DNA of 64,000 nt. It comes from Chionoecetes opilio. Its lineage: Eukaryota > Arthropoda > Malacostraca > Decapoda > Majidae. Below, one piece after another: positions 10,546-20,117 of this stretch. The notes under the pieces were generated by a model. It had not been told where the DNA came from. It saw only the letters and a program-made list of their open reading frames with translations, and did no database searches. The position numbers and the translations under genes are program-made. How positions within the stretch are numbered: position 1 is the first letter of the stretch; every line of letters starts with the position of its first letter. The DNA is taken from the NCBI GenBank assembly GCA_016584305.1, contig JACEEZ010015176.1:78501-142500 (forward strand), written 5' to 3'.

Positions 10546-11646
10546 TTGGATGGAAGCATCTCCTGGGCAGATCTGAACAGGGACTTTAGCACTTGGGAGG
10601 TGGTCGATGATACTACAGAGATAATGGTTCTTTTCAACTCAGAGGAGGTGCTGTGTGCCAAGGAGAAAGAGATTATAAACTGGCAAGAAAATGATGTATA
10701 TGAGGAGGTGGAAGATGTTGAACAGGTGGCATTCTTGGTATGGTGGGTTGTGACAGAAAAAGTCAAAGGAGGACAGACAGTGGTGAAGGCACGTTTGGTT
10801 GCGAGGGGATTCAAAGAGGACAAAGGTGAAATTCGGAAAGATTCGCCTACATGTTCTAAGGAAGCGGTGCGTTTGGCACTAGCAATTGCTGCTTCCACCG
10901 GTTGGAACTGTCACTCCCTAGATGTGAAAGCTGCCTATTTGCAGGGTAACGAGATTGGGAGAGTTGTACATCTAAGACCTCCGCCGGAGTTTGCTGATGG
11001 ACAACTATGGAAGCTGAAGAAGACTGTTTACGGTTTGTGTGATGCGGGCTAGACATTGGTACCTGCGAGTGAAAAATCAGTTACTAGATCTCGGAGCTAT
11101 GGTGTCTGCACTGGATTCAGCGTTGTTCTCCTGGAGATGTAACGGCAAGGTTGAAGGTGTGGTGTGTATTTACGTGGATGATTTTCTTTGGACTGGGACT
11201 CCTGATTTCATGAAGAAGAAGCATGTGATAGACCCGTTAAGTCAAGTTTTCCTCATCGGTAGCACCGTCCAAGGCATTTAAGTATGTGGGTCTGAACATT
11301 GTCTCCTATGAGGATGGAAGTATAACATTGGACCAGCTTCAGTATGCATCGACCTTGACTCCAGTACCAGTCTGCAGACAACGGGCAACTGTAAAATCGA
11401 GCGAATTGTCAGAGTCAGAAAGGTCGGAATATAGGGCTCTAGTGGGCCAATTAAATTGGATAGCCACGCATACCCTGCCAGACATAGCCTTTGATGTGTG
11501 CGAGTTGAGTGTGGCATGTAGTCGGGCGATCGTGGCTGATCTTCTGCGGCTTAATAAGGTGATAGCAAGAGTGAAGACAGATATTGTGAAGTAATATATG
11601 CCAAAGATGGAGGAACTGGAAGATTGCTACTTGGAGTGCTTTTCAG
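10546..11646 (+). pseudogene. Ty1/copia reverse transcriptase (broken)
   Basis: RNA-dependent DNA polymerase of the copia polyprotein. Diagnostic copia-type RT (RVT_2) motifs are visible in order: KARLVARGF, SLDVKAAYLQG (first catalytic Asp), LKKTVYGL, and YVDD (11171-11182, the polymerase active site), then the YRALVGQLNW and PDIAFDV block just ahead of RNase H. One-base frame changes occur near 11050 and near 11255, and a TAA lies at 11592-11594. The region ends where a hAT MITE sits in the RNase H start. It shares the + strand with the integrase and RNase H pieces and was once continuous with them. Confidence 0.85.
11639..11646. repeat. Target site duplication, left copy (CTTTTCAG)
   Basis: The 8-bp CTTTTCAG immediately left of the MITE is repeated exactly at 12174-12181. 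Eight base pairs is the hAT superfamily signature. Confidence 0.9.
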
Positions 11647-12173
11647 CAGTGGCGGGCGCGGTACCAAAATTTTGGGGGTGCGTTATGCGGTATTGCAGTA
11701 CCTCAGCATGCCCAGTGCGTTACGCGGTACTGTGGTACTTTTTCAGGGCCCCCTGGTGCGTTCCGCGGTACTGTGGTACTGCGGTAGCGTTATCTGGTTT
11801 CTAAAGCGGTACTGCAATACCAGAAAAAAATAGCTGTGCGATACCAAAAACACCTATATGTTAAAAAAAAGACAGTTGAAACACCAAAAATCACATTTCA
11901 ATACAAAAAATGACAACTGACAAGTCACACTGTAAAAAAACAAGTCTTCTGTCTTCACTTAGTCCTGCTCCACCTCCTCAGCTCAGCTTATTTGAAAAAA
12001 GGGTTAATTTATTTTTTGAAAAGTCGTCTTTGTCGGTACCGCGGAAAGTACCGCGGGAAATTTGAATGTGGTAGCGGTACTGCGGTACTTTCAGCGATCC
12101 TTTGCGGTACTGCGTTATGTGGCACCGGTTTGGTAGTGCGGTAGTACCGCAGTACCGCAAGTGCCCAGCTCTG
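11647..12173. mobile_element. 527-bp non-autonomous hAT MITE in copia RNase H
   Basis: The left end reads CAGTGGCGGGCGC and the right end, reverse-complemented, reads CAGAGCTGGGCAC. These are imperfect hAT-style inverted termini, bounded by the perfect 8-bp duplication CTTTTCAG. Both subterminal regions are built from repeats of GCGGTACTGC or GTACCGC, likely transposase-binding arrays. No transposase is encoded. The insertion split the RNase H gene just before the first catalytic aspartate region. Confidence 0.9.
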
Positions 12174-12633
12174 CTTTTCAGATGCCTCGTTTGCCAACTT
12201 AGCGGGCAATGGGTCACAAGTAGGTTTTGCTATATTCTTACGGGACAATGGTGGGAAGAGATGTCCCGTTTACTGGCAGTCAAAGAAGATCAAGAGAGTT
12301 GTTAAATCCACCCTGTCCGCTGAGGCCCTGGCGCTGTTGGAGTGTGCTGAGACAGCAGTGTATCTGGCTAAGCTTCTGCATGAAATCTCCAACTGTGGGA
12401 TTCTTAAGATAAGGTGTTTCACAGATAACAAGAGCCTGGTAGATGCTCTTCACTCGTGTCGGTGTGTAGAAGATAGGAGACTGCGGATTGACATTGCTGT
12501 GTTATGTGATATGTTGGAGCGTGGAGAGGTTACCGAAGTGGCTTGGGTGGATAAGTCTGGACAACTAGCTGATTGCCTCACCAAGAAGGGGGCATCAACC
12601 GAGCGACTGCGAGCTGCAGTCGGTCGGAACTAG
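12174..12633 (+). pseudogene. Ty1/copia RNase H domain
   Basis: Removes the RNA strand during reverse transcription. After the MITE the frame opens with a DASF catalytic motif, then a TDNKSLVDAL segment with a second acidic residue, and ends with a QLADCLTKKG motif, the usual end of copia RNase H, followed by a TAG stop at 12631-12633. A one-base frame change separates the first 50 codons from the rest (near 12300-12337). The upstream half of the domain lies before the MITE. Confidence 0.85.
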
Positions 12634-12646
12634 AATAGCTGTCCAG

Positions 12647-12800
12647 GGGGAAGAAGCTATGTATTGGGATACTTATTTCGAAGAAAGTGGAAGAAGCAGC
12701 TATGTATTTGGATACATATTCGTGGTCCTTCCCAAGAACTGGGAAGAAGAACCTATGTATTTGGATACATATTTTGTGGTCCTTCACAAGCACTGGGAAG
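12647..12800 (+). repeat. Short tandem repeats 3' of copia pol
   Basis: A roughly 55-bp unit containing GAAGAA, CTATGTATTTGGATACATA and GTGGTCCTTC is present two and a half times. It follows a purine-rich stretch (AGGGGGAAGAAG at 12646-12657) that could be the copia polypurine tract. No copia LTR pair could be recognised. Confidence 0.6.
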
Positions 12801-12931
12801 AAGAGAAGAAGGACGGAAGTGTTGTCAACTAAGAAGAGAAGGACGAGAGTGTTGATGTGTGGAACAAGGGTGAACTCCTTTTGAATATGGAGCCCTATGA
12901 CGTCATGACATGACATCCCTGTCTCATCCAC

Positions 12932-13536
12932 TGTCGCCACTGTTAGTGCCGCGTTCTTGCTAAGCACCTTTTGCCATGCACGTTGGTCATGCATGGGTTG
13001 GAATAATCAGTCGGTTATCTTTCTTGGTTTTAATAAAGGATAACAAAGTACTTTCATTCACTTGTAGTATTCAGGGACTCTCACTTTCACTCTGTGTTCA
13101 CTCGCGTGTAGAATGTTCAATGTCTCTCACTCTGTCTCTCGTGTTCACTCTGTCTCACGGATGTTTGAATCGTGAGGTGGCCTCGCACACTCAGTCACGT
13201 GTGTGTCTTTCGTGGACCAAAAGTTATCTGCCCAAAAAGTGAGAGTCTTTTCACAACTAACCTATGAACATGACATCACGTCACGTCACGTTTTGGAGCT
13301 ACCAATAAGAGACAAGACATACACTGTCCTCCCTTTCTCTTCAGCCAATCATGAAAGGCAAGGAAAGGCTGAATTTACACTTTTCGTTATCTAAACCTAA
13401 ATCTTTGTTTTGACAAGCAGGAAGAATTATCGGTTTTACAAGAATTCTGGCGTACATTTTCTCGCTCTCTCTCTCGCTAATAAATCAATCTAGCTAACTT
13501 ATTTCTATCCTTATTCAGACTAAAACACCTATTACA
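12932..13536 (-). repeat. Ty3/gypsy 3' LTR
   Basis: This 605-bp sequence starts TGTCGCCACTG and ends CCTATTACA (TG...CA). It matches 20118-20701 over its whole length with about a dozen substitutions and two small indels, one a 16-18 bp expansion of the TCTCGTGTTCACTCTG region. The element reads on the - strand, so this is the 3' LTR. Confidence 0.92.
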
Positions 13537-14115
13537 GGGCTCGGCAGGCTACCGCTTGTCGTCCCGACAAGACTTCTGTTTTCACTAATTTGCGAGCAAT
13601 GCATGATGAAATATTTCTATCTTAATTCATATTTCCTGACTGAATCTAAATGCAGTTATCATTCTATCATATTATACCATCTAAGTAATTAATTATGTTA
13701 CGTTGCTTGATAAAACCTATGACAGGGTTCGGGTCATGAAGAACATGTTTGTGTGATGATGCAACTTGATGTGTAGTGGCTTCTTGTACATAAAGAACAT
13801 TTCTAGGAATCCAATAAGTAATGATAATTAGTAGTACAATTAACAGGATGTACCAATTTGACTGTTAAGCTATTCTTTTCCACCAGTATTCTGTCCTTGA
13901 TTTATGTCAGGGTGTCTCAATTGTAGATAATCTTTTCTATTTCCAAGGGGATTCACACAGATTGGTTAACAACAATCAAAATTTCTACCTTCCTAACTAA
14001 GGCTCTGGGCCTCACAGGGTCCCAGGCCGGTGTTAGGCATCCTAACAAAATTCATGTCAACAACCTCAGGTTTTCTGTAAAAGGAGTTACAATCTACACC
14101 TAGTTCCAATAACAA
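13537..14115 (-). other. Gypsy 3' untranslated segment, no gene seen
   Basis: Between the pol end and the 3' LTR both strands are closed by frequent stops. The bases directly before the LTR (sense GCCTGCCGAGCCC) are not a typical polypurine tract. TATGACAGGGTTCGGG near 13728 resembles the LTR-proximal TATTACAGGGCTCGGC, hinting at a small internal duplication. Confidence 0.5.
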
Positions 14116-14342
14116 TTAATTTACATATGCTTCAAATTCGTCTTGTAAGAGAATTTCTGTTACGTTACAAACTAACATAACTTGGTTGGAATCCTTTTCA
14201 CTAAATTCCTTGCAATAGCTGTGCAATTTCTTTCTGTACTCATGTGTTTCATTTGTGTCATTTAACATGTCTACATTACTATTTGGTGTACTTATGTTTG
14301 TTTCTTCTATTGAATTTTCAGGTGACCTTTCTACGTCATTAT
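14116..14342 (-). pseudogene. Out-of-frame C-terminal tail of gypsy pol
   Basis: One base away from the integrase stop, a second frame stays open for about 75 codons (polar; starts NDVERSPENS, ends DEFEAYVN, stop at 14116-14118). Its length and composition suggest it is the natural C-terminal tail, detached by a one-base change, rather than a separate gene. It has no recognisable domain and no transmembrane segment, so it does not support an env gene. Confidence 0.5.
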
Positions 14343-15439
14343 GTGTTGTCTATCTGTGTCTCTCTAGTCATATTTGTTTTCTTAAGGTGATCTGCATGTT
14401 TGATTATTTCCTCTCCCGAGTCTAGAGATTGAATCTTGAACTTGTTTCCTCCTGCACTTGCAATTATTTTATAAGGACCTTTAAACTTGGGTGATAACTT
14501 ATTACTGTGGGCAATAGGTACATGGAGTTTTGCCATTACTAAATCTCCATGTCGTAACTTTACATCGCGTGCCGTTTTATGTTGCTGTTTCTGCATTTCC
14601 TCTGAGTATTCTTTCATGTGGCTTCTTACTCTCTGGTGAATGACTTGAAATTTGTGTAATCTATTTGCCACGTAATCATCCTGATTATACACAGGCTTGG
14701 GTTCTGCATCTAAGAGTTCATATGGAAGAACTTTATCTTCCCCAAACAATATGTAATGTGACGTTTCTCCGGTGGCTGAGTTTATCTGGGAGTTCAGTGC
14801 ACATTTGACATGTGGGATCCACGTATCCCATGCCATACTGTACGGATCAATTAGACTCCTCAAACAGGTTATTACTTTGCGATTCAGTCTTTCTACTACT
14901 CCATTACTCTGAGGTCTATAGGCTTGTACATTTATTTTCTTGATGTTAAATAATTTACATAGTCCTTCTAGTATCTGCTTGTTGAACTCTGTACCGTTGT
15001 CTGACACAATTACCTTTGGTGTCGTGAAATTGCAAATTATTTGCTCGAATATTATTGATGCGACCGTTTCAGCCTTTTTATTATTCATGGGCTGTATGAT
15101 GCAATATCGGGAAAAATAGTCGATGGCGACTAGCAAGTATTTGTATCCATTTTCTGACAGTGGAAGCTCGAGTGTATCGATGTGAACTCTTTCCCATGGT
15201 TTCTGGGGTATAGGGTACGTTAGCATTGGTGCTGGGGAACGCGTGTTACCCTTCACTTCGGCGCAAATCGTGCAGTTATCTACGTGGAAATATATGTCTT
15301 TTCTCATGCCGGGCCAGAAGTACTTTAGTTGTGCTTGCTTGTAAGTCTTATCTTTTCCGGGGTGTCCGCTGTGGGCACTGTTATGGAGCATCTTTAATAC
15401 TTCTGGGACTAGTGTCTGAGGGATTACTAATTGTTTCAC
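14339..15439 (-). CDS. Ty3/gypsy integrase
   Basis: Catalyses insertion of element cDNA. In the 366-codon frame I see the zinc-binding H-H-C-C (AHSGHPG around residue 24, DNCTICAEV around 56), then the core with D at about 88 (HIDTLEL), D at about 147 (VSDNGTEF) and E at about 183 (SNGVVERLNR). The last two are exactly 35 residues apart. A GPY/F-type C-terminal module (KFKGPYKII, about residue 320) is typical of gypsy integrases without a chromodomain. The frame overlaps the RNase H frame and is separated from it by a single-base shift near 15440, so it was part of one polyprotein. The domain itself is uninterrupted. Confidence 0.92.
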   Translation of the reverse strand: MKQLVIPQTLVPEVLKMLHNSAHSGHPGKDKTYKQAQLKYFWPGMRKDIYFHVDNCTICAEVKGNTRSPAPMLTYPIPQKPWERVHIDTLELPLSENGYKYLLVAIDYFSRYCIIQPMNNKKAETVASIIFEQIICNFTTPKVIVSDNGTEFNKQILEGLCKLFNIKKINVQAYRPQSNGVVERLNRKVITCLRSLIDPYSMAWDTWIPHVKCALNSQINSATGETSHYILFGEDKVLPYELLDAEPKPVYNQDDYVANRLHKFQVIHQRVRSHMKEYSEEMQKQQHKTARDVKLRHGDLVMAKLHVPIAHSNKLSPKFKGPYKIIASAGGNKFKIQSLDSGEEIIKHADHLKKTNMTRETQIDNT

Positions 15440-16268
15440 TATACCTCGTGTTACGTCTGCATACTATTTCTGCGTTTCTGTATAATAATTCCTTGCATAT
15501 TTCGAAATAGTTTATCTTGTATTTAGCGGGTAGTTGTGGTTCTTGACTACCTGTCGGGTCTGTTAGGTACGTTACTACTGTGCTCCACATGGCATCCTTT
15601 TCCAGTTCTGTGCTGACTAGGTCTGTATCTAGTGTGATTAATTCTTCAATACTACATATTGAGGTCATTACCTCTGTTTCTGGGCTAATGTTCCTCGAGA
15701 ATGCGTCTGCGGCTACGTTTTTCTTTCCTGGTATGTATTCAAAACTGACTTCGTAATTCTGTAACGTCGTGAACCATCTGGCGAGTCTGCCTCTGAGGTT
15801 TTTGTGCTTGAACAGGTTCTGTATTGCCGTGTGATCAGTCCACACTCTTATCTTGTAACCTAGCAATGTGTCTCTAAATTTTTCTAGACAGTATATTACT
15901 GCTAAAGTCTCACATTCTGTGATGTTGTAATTCTTTTCTGCGGTTGTGCATAGTCTAGATGCATAAGCTATCGGTTGGAACGTTCCCTTTCTTTCCTGCA
16001 TTAATATTCCTCCTAGCCCTATATCTGAGGCGTCGGTGCATAGGATAAATTCCTTCGTGTAATCTGGGAAGATTAGTACTGGTGAATTGGTTAGTTTTGA
16101 TTTGAGCGTTTCAAATGCTTGCTCTTGAGCGTGTCCCCAAGTAAAAGTCTGATTATTTTTCAATAGTGTGTTTAGGGGTTGTGCTATATCGGCGTATCCC
16201 TTTATAAAGATTCTATAGTAACCTGTTAGACCAAGGAAACTTCTTCCTTTCTCAACTGTGGTTGGCAC
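15381..16268 (-). CDS. Ty3/gypsy RT connection and RNase H
   Basis: The frame starts inside the RT thumb/connection (FLGLTGYYRIFIKGY, a hallmark of gypsy pol) and continues into RNase H with the four expected acidic positions: CTDASDIGLGG, ECETLAVIYCLEKF, VWTDHTAIQNL and ADAFSR. The C-terminal 90 residues form the linker to the integrase. The beginning is cut off from the RT frame by one-base changes between 16270 and 16430. The integrase follows in a shifted frame. Confidence 0.92.
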   Translation of the reverse strand: MPTTVEKGRSFLGLTGYYRIFIKGYADIAQPLNTLLKNNQTFTWGHAQEQAFETLKSKLTNSPVLIFPDYTKEFILCTDASDIGLGGILMQERKGTFQPIAYASRLCTTAEKNYNITECETLAVIYCLEKFRDTLLGYKIRVWTDHTAIQNLFKHKNLRGRLARWFTTLQNYEVSFEYIPGKKNVAADAFSRNISPETEVMTSICSIEELITLDTDLVSTELEKDAMWSTVVTYLTDPTGSQEPQLPAKYKINYFEICKELLYRNAEIVCRRNTRYSETISNPSDTSPRSIKDAP

Positions 16269-16429
16269 TGGGAAATTTCTTACGGCGTCGAGTTTGGACG
16301 GTACTGTTCTTAATCCATGTTTATCTATTTGGTGTCCTAGGTAAGTAACCTTGTCTTGTAGGAAAACATTTCTCTATTTTCACTTTCAATCCGGCTGATG
16401 CTAGCCTAGAGAAAACCAAGTCTAGTTTC

Positions 16430-17047
16430 TTAAAATGTTCCTCTGCCGTCTGCGATACTATTGAGTATGTCATCTAGGAATACACTTGCTGTGTTTCCTA
16501 TAAGCCCTTGCAATACTGTGTTCATCAGTCTCATGTACGTTAATGGACTGTTGGATAATCCAAATGGCATGCGTTTAAATCTGTAGTGTCCAGTCGGTGT
16601 GGAAAAAGCTGTCATGTCTTTAGATTCATCTTGCATTTCTATCTGCCAGAAGGCTGACTTTATGTCTATTGTGCTGAATAGTTTATTTTCTGTTCCTAGA
16701 CTGCGAAGAATGTCAGAGATTACTGGTAATGGTAGACAATCTGGGATAGTGCGTTTGTTTAACTCCCTGTAGTCGATGACTGGGCGTACTGAACCGTCTG
16801 ACTTTGGTACTAGGATAAGAGGAAAGTTCCACTCACTATCACTAGGTTCAATCACATCTTGTGTGAGCATTTCACTGATCAATTGATTTACTGTGGCGAG
16901 CTTTGAATACGGCAATCTATATGCTGGTATATAAATCGGCTGTGTACCTGATTTTAATTTTATTTGATGTTTCAAAACGTCAGTCTTTCCCAAAGCGTCC
17001 CCTGGTAAGGCTATTGCGTGCTCGTGTTTCGTTAACAGTGATAAGAG
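16430..17047 (-). CDS. Ty3/gypsy reverse transcriptase
   Basis: Synthesises element DNA from RNA. Motifs in order: LVPKSDGSVRPVIDYRELN, FSTIDIKSAFWQI (catalytic Asp), KRMPFGLSNSP and VFLDDIL, where LDD replaces the common Y(V/L)DD context. The frame continues upstream without interruption to a TAA at 17048-17050, which separates it from the preceding 120 codons in the same frame. Downstream it loses frame just after LDD and continues in the connection domain. The palm motifs are intact. Confidence 0.92.
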   Translation of the reverse strand, partial: LLSLLTKHEHAIALPGDALGKTDVLKHQIKLKSGTQPIYIPAYRLPYSKLATVNQLISEMLTQDVIEPSDSEWNFPLILVPKSDGSVRPVIDYRELNKRTIPDCLPLPVISDILRSLGTENKLFSTIDIKSAFWQIEMQDESKDMTAFSTPTGHYRFKRMPFGLSNSPLTYMRLMNTVLQGLIGNTASVFLDDILNSIADGRGTF

Positions 17048-17416
17048 TTAGTGCTCTAAATCAGGTGGGCTGGTAGGTTTAAGGTGGTTGAGGAGATCTC
17101 TCCCAACCTCTACATCTTTTTGGACTGAGCAGACGAATGGGTCAGTTGCATTATCTGAGTTCTGGGTTTCATTTACTATTTTAATTGGGTGTTTACAGAC
17201 TTGGAATGATCCTATCTGGGTTCCAGGTTTCAAAGTGATGTTCTTATTCAGTGTACTCATTACTAAAACTTCTAATTTCCCATTCTCTGATTTATAAACA
17301 GCAGAATCAAGTTGTGTTCCTCTTACTCTAATGGATTCTGGCATTGTAAATACTTCTGTATCCTGCTTTAATCCTTTTAACTCCAGTGTTACCTTGTTAA
17401 TTGACATGGCATGCAA
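17048..17416 (-). pseudogene. Gypsy pol segment between protease and RT
   Basis: About 120 codons in the same frame as the RT but ending in TAA at 17048-17050. The content is beta-strand-like (SINKVTLELKG, KPGTQIGSFQVC) and fits the spacer between protease and RT of gypsy pol. The frame is open a little further upstream and shifts relative to the protease frame near 17420-17450. The in-frame TAA is a nonsense change unless it is suppressed. Confidence 0.7.
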
Positions 17417-17452
17417 TAGCGTATCACATGTCCTGAAATAATTCTCATGGCT

Positions 17453-18236
17453 TCATCTGGGTCTGTCTGTAACTTGTTCCTTTGATACTGTCTCAGTGCA
17501 TTTACTAACTTGTGTTACCTTTTCATGCCTGGTATTAGGCTTTTTGCTTGTCTTTGGTGTGACTTCACTACTCATCTGTTCCGGTGCAGTGTGTAGGAGT
17601 TCAGGGACCTTGAGAAGTAATTTTTCCTTTCTCTTGGACTTATCAGTAGCCTTTGATCGCTCTGCCACGCTATCGGGGGTTTTAATAGCATAATTAGTAT
17701 TCGTATTTAGCACGCCTATACCGGGTTCTGGATTCAGAAATGGGATGAATTTGTATGAACAGTGAACACCACGGTCTGGTGGAGATACTGTGATCTCTTG
17801 CTCGCGCATTGTAGCAAATCCTATTAACAAATCTCCAGGGAAAAATGGTTTGTCTACCACCATCGCGGTTATAGTGAAATCAAAATAATCTCCTAATGTA
17901 GCAGTGACTTGAGTTTTTCTAACTGTACGTAATTTTTCGCCTGTCACGCCTTGCAGTGTGTATGGCACTGGCTCAATAAACTTAACACCTGGTCTTACTT
18001 TATTTAAGACGTCAAGACTTATTATGTTCACCATGGATCCTGTGTCTAGGAAAATCTGAGTGGGCGTGTGGTAAACTTTGCCTTCAATCAATGGGCCTTC
18101 AGTGTGCTTGTTTATCGGGATTATCAGTTTTGTTTCTCTTTCTACATTCTCTAAGTCTTCAGTTTGTCGGTTCTTTTGACTTATTTGAAGAGTAGTGTTC
18201 CCTTCCTTGTGTTTACCTACGAAGGGGGTCCTGTAC
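17453..18236 (-). CDS. Ty3/gypsy aspartic protease region
   Basis: Processes the polyprotein. The active-site triad sits in FLDTGSMVNIIS, followed by a flap-like segment (YTLQGVTGEK) and an FPGDLLIG segment resembling the second conserved block (ILG in many families). The frame is open upstream to the gag-pol overlap at about 18236, which favours expression by frameshifting from gag over an independent start. The last 80 codons are a lysine- and threonine-rich linker ending in TGA near 17453. Confidence 0.85.
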
Positions 18237-18621
18237 GAAAATTTTGAGCTCGAAGACTGTTAGCTCGCCGTGCGTGACAATCTCTGGTTTTGTGTCCTAT
18301 GTATTTGTGGTAGCTACACCAAGGTTCCTGGTAGCAATTTCTTTCGGTGTGTCCGGTATATTGACAATTACCGCAAGATGTTGAATTGTAACAATCCATC
18401 GCGACGTGGCCCGGTCGTCCACACTGATAACATTCAACTTGAGGAGGGCGTTGCCATGAGACGTTGCGAGGTCTGTTTTCTGTTGGGCCTCCACTATGTG
18501 ATAAAGACCTACTGTAACGTGTTCCCGAGTTACTAGCCTGTGGCGGTGGAGTGTGGGTTGATCGTATCGGCATCACATACGAGTCGTGTCGAGGATTTGT
18601 CTCGGCATATCCTCTTAGCAT
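18217..18621 (-). CDS. Gypsy gag nucleocapsid part, three CCHC-like knuckles
   Basis: RNA-binding C-terminus of gag. CYQCGRPGHVAMDC fits CX2CX4HX4C exactly. CGNCQYTGHTERNC is a second exact knuckle. CSYHKYIGHKTRDC has His in place of the second Cys. The frame stops (TAG at 18217-18219) immediately after a C5 run (18224-18228 on the + strand as GGGGG), where the protease frame is one base back. It overlaps the upstream capsid frame by 7 nt. Confidence 0.9.
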   Translation of the reverse strand: MLRGYAETNPRHDSYVMPIRSTHTPPPQASNSGTRYSRSLSHSGGPTENRPRNVSWQRPPQVECYQCGRPGHVAMDCYNSTSCGNCQYTGHTERNCYQEPWCSYHKYIGHKTRDCHARRANSLRAQNFRTGPPS

Positions 18622-19205
18622 GCAATCAATTCTCCTAAGGACTGTGTTTCCTTCAAATCCTTGTACAGCCTTTCGCTTGTAACGTCATCACAATCACTTA
18701 AAATTTTCGAGAACATGATTAATTTAGATACTAGTGTTACTGACATGTGGTCACCGTCCAGTGGCAGTGTCCACTCGGAGGCCCTGAGCAGTTTCTCCAT
18801 ATCCTTTCCCCACAGATCAAGCTTTGCAACATACTCTGTAACTAGTTGTGAGGCTGGACGTTTAAGTGCAAGCATTTTAACCATAGCCCGGAGGGGGTCT
18901 TGGTCACTTTTCTTCGAGAAGTGCCGTCTGAACACCTGAACATAAGCGTTGTAATCATCTAGCTCTTCTAATTGTCTGTAACAGATAACATGCCTTGCCC
19001 TGCCGTTTTCGGCGTCTACATGTTGTTTAAGCACTTCTATCTTCAATCTTTCTGAGGTAAGTTTCTTATTTGCAATCAGGGTGTCCACTCTAAGCAGGAA
19101 TTGATTTATTTCAATCGTGTTCGCATCCCCAGAAAACTTAGGTACTCCGGCAGCAGAGGTAATAATCTCATGTCTAACAATCCTTCCTTGTTCTTCATCC
19201 CCCAT
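18615..19205 (-). CDS. Gypsy gag, capsid part
   Basis: Structural protein forming the particle. The ATG at 19203-19205 starts MGDEEQGRIV and the frame runs 196 codons. The content is helical with a retrotransposon-gag-like stretch (YNAYVQVFRRHF, VTEYVAKLDLW). It lies first in the element and directly before the zinc knuckles, from which a one-base shift separates it. The capsid call rests mainly on position. Confidence 0.8.
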   Translation of the reverse strand: MGDEEQGRIVRHEIITSAAGVPKFSGDANTIEINQFLLRVDTLIANKKLTSERLKIEVLKQHVDAENGRARHVICYRQLEELDDYNAYVQVFRRHFSKKSDQDPLRAMVKMLALKRPASQLVTEYVAKLDLWGKDMEKLLRASEWTLPLDGDHMSVTLVSKLIMFSKILSDCDDVTSERLYKDLKETQSLGELIAC

Positions 19206-20098
19206 GTTTATTTGTATTTGTCTTTAATGTAGCCTACGATATGATCTAGTGACTACTGGACTCTTTCTTAGCTGTCTTTTTTGAACTCTTGAGGTCGGTG
19301 ACATTTACAGAATATTAAGACTTCATACCTGGCTGGACTGATGACGAGGAGAGAGAGCAGAGGTAATATTTAAAACCTTGTGGTCTGGGATGGGTGTGGG
19401 TGGCGTCGGCGAGGGGACATACAGACACACAACACAACACCTTTCTTCGTATATCAGGATCTCCTGTTAATTAGAGAGGAATTAGTTCTACAATATCAAT
19501 ATATAGATAACACGTGACTTAAAAGGAAGGTATTATACTTCACAGGAGGGTATTGTGGTTGATTGAAGTTCTCGTGGAGCGGCGACGAAGGGTAGCGGGT
19601 GATGTCGAACTGCCTTTCAGAGTAACACTGGGTGTGTGTCACTGGTCAGGATGGTAGGAATTTTGGGGTCGGGCTGGCAGCGAAGGATGTCGTGACGGGA
19701 CTTTTTGTTTGCTTGTGTTTTACTTCGGCTTGTGTTACTTCGTTTCTTCTGTCTTCTTTCCTGCTTCTGGTTTTCTTGCTTGTGCTTTTCTTGTGTCTTC
19801 TTTCTTCTTAGTGCGTGCCGGTTTCTTTCTAAGGCGTGAAAGGAGGCGAGTGAGGAATGCGAGTGTGTGAGTGTGTGTAGGTAGGTTGGCGCGGGGTGTC
19901 GTGTAGGCCTATAGCTGGCGGTGTAGGTAGGTATGAGCTGGCTGCGAGGGTTGGCACGGTGAGTCACGTACGGAGTGATGTGGTGACTGTCGTTGATTTT
20001 CTTCTATTTCTTCTTGTTGCTAGCTTTTCTTGGTTTTCTTATGTTTTCCAGTCTCTTTGGAGTTATTATACGTGGTTTCAGATCCTTTTCGCAACCAT
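19206..20098 (-). other. Gypsy 5' leader, about 0.9 kb
   Basis: Untranslated stretch between the 5' LTR and the gag start. An open frame at 19617-19967 is Lys/Arg/Gln-rich low-complexity sequence from CTTCTTT-type repeats and is not called as a gene. Confidence 0.6.
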
Positions 20099-20116
20099 CC
20101 ACTGTTACTGGCACCA
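20099..20116 (-). promoter_or_regulatory. Candidate tRNA primer-binding site
   Basis: On the - strand TGGTGCCAGTAACAGTGG begins one base after the 5' LTR and starts with TGG, complementary to a tRNA CCA end. The tRNA species was not identified. Confidence 0.5.
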
Positions 20117-20117
20117 C

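Noticed and set aside
13537..14115. Envelope gene of the gypsy element
   Set aside because: No open frame, signal peptide or transmembrane segment is visible between pol and the 3' LTR.
19617..19967. Basic frame in the gypsy leader
   Set aside because: Low-complexity CTTCTTT-type sequence in the wrong place for a retroelement gene.
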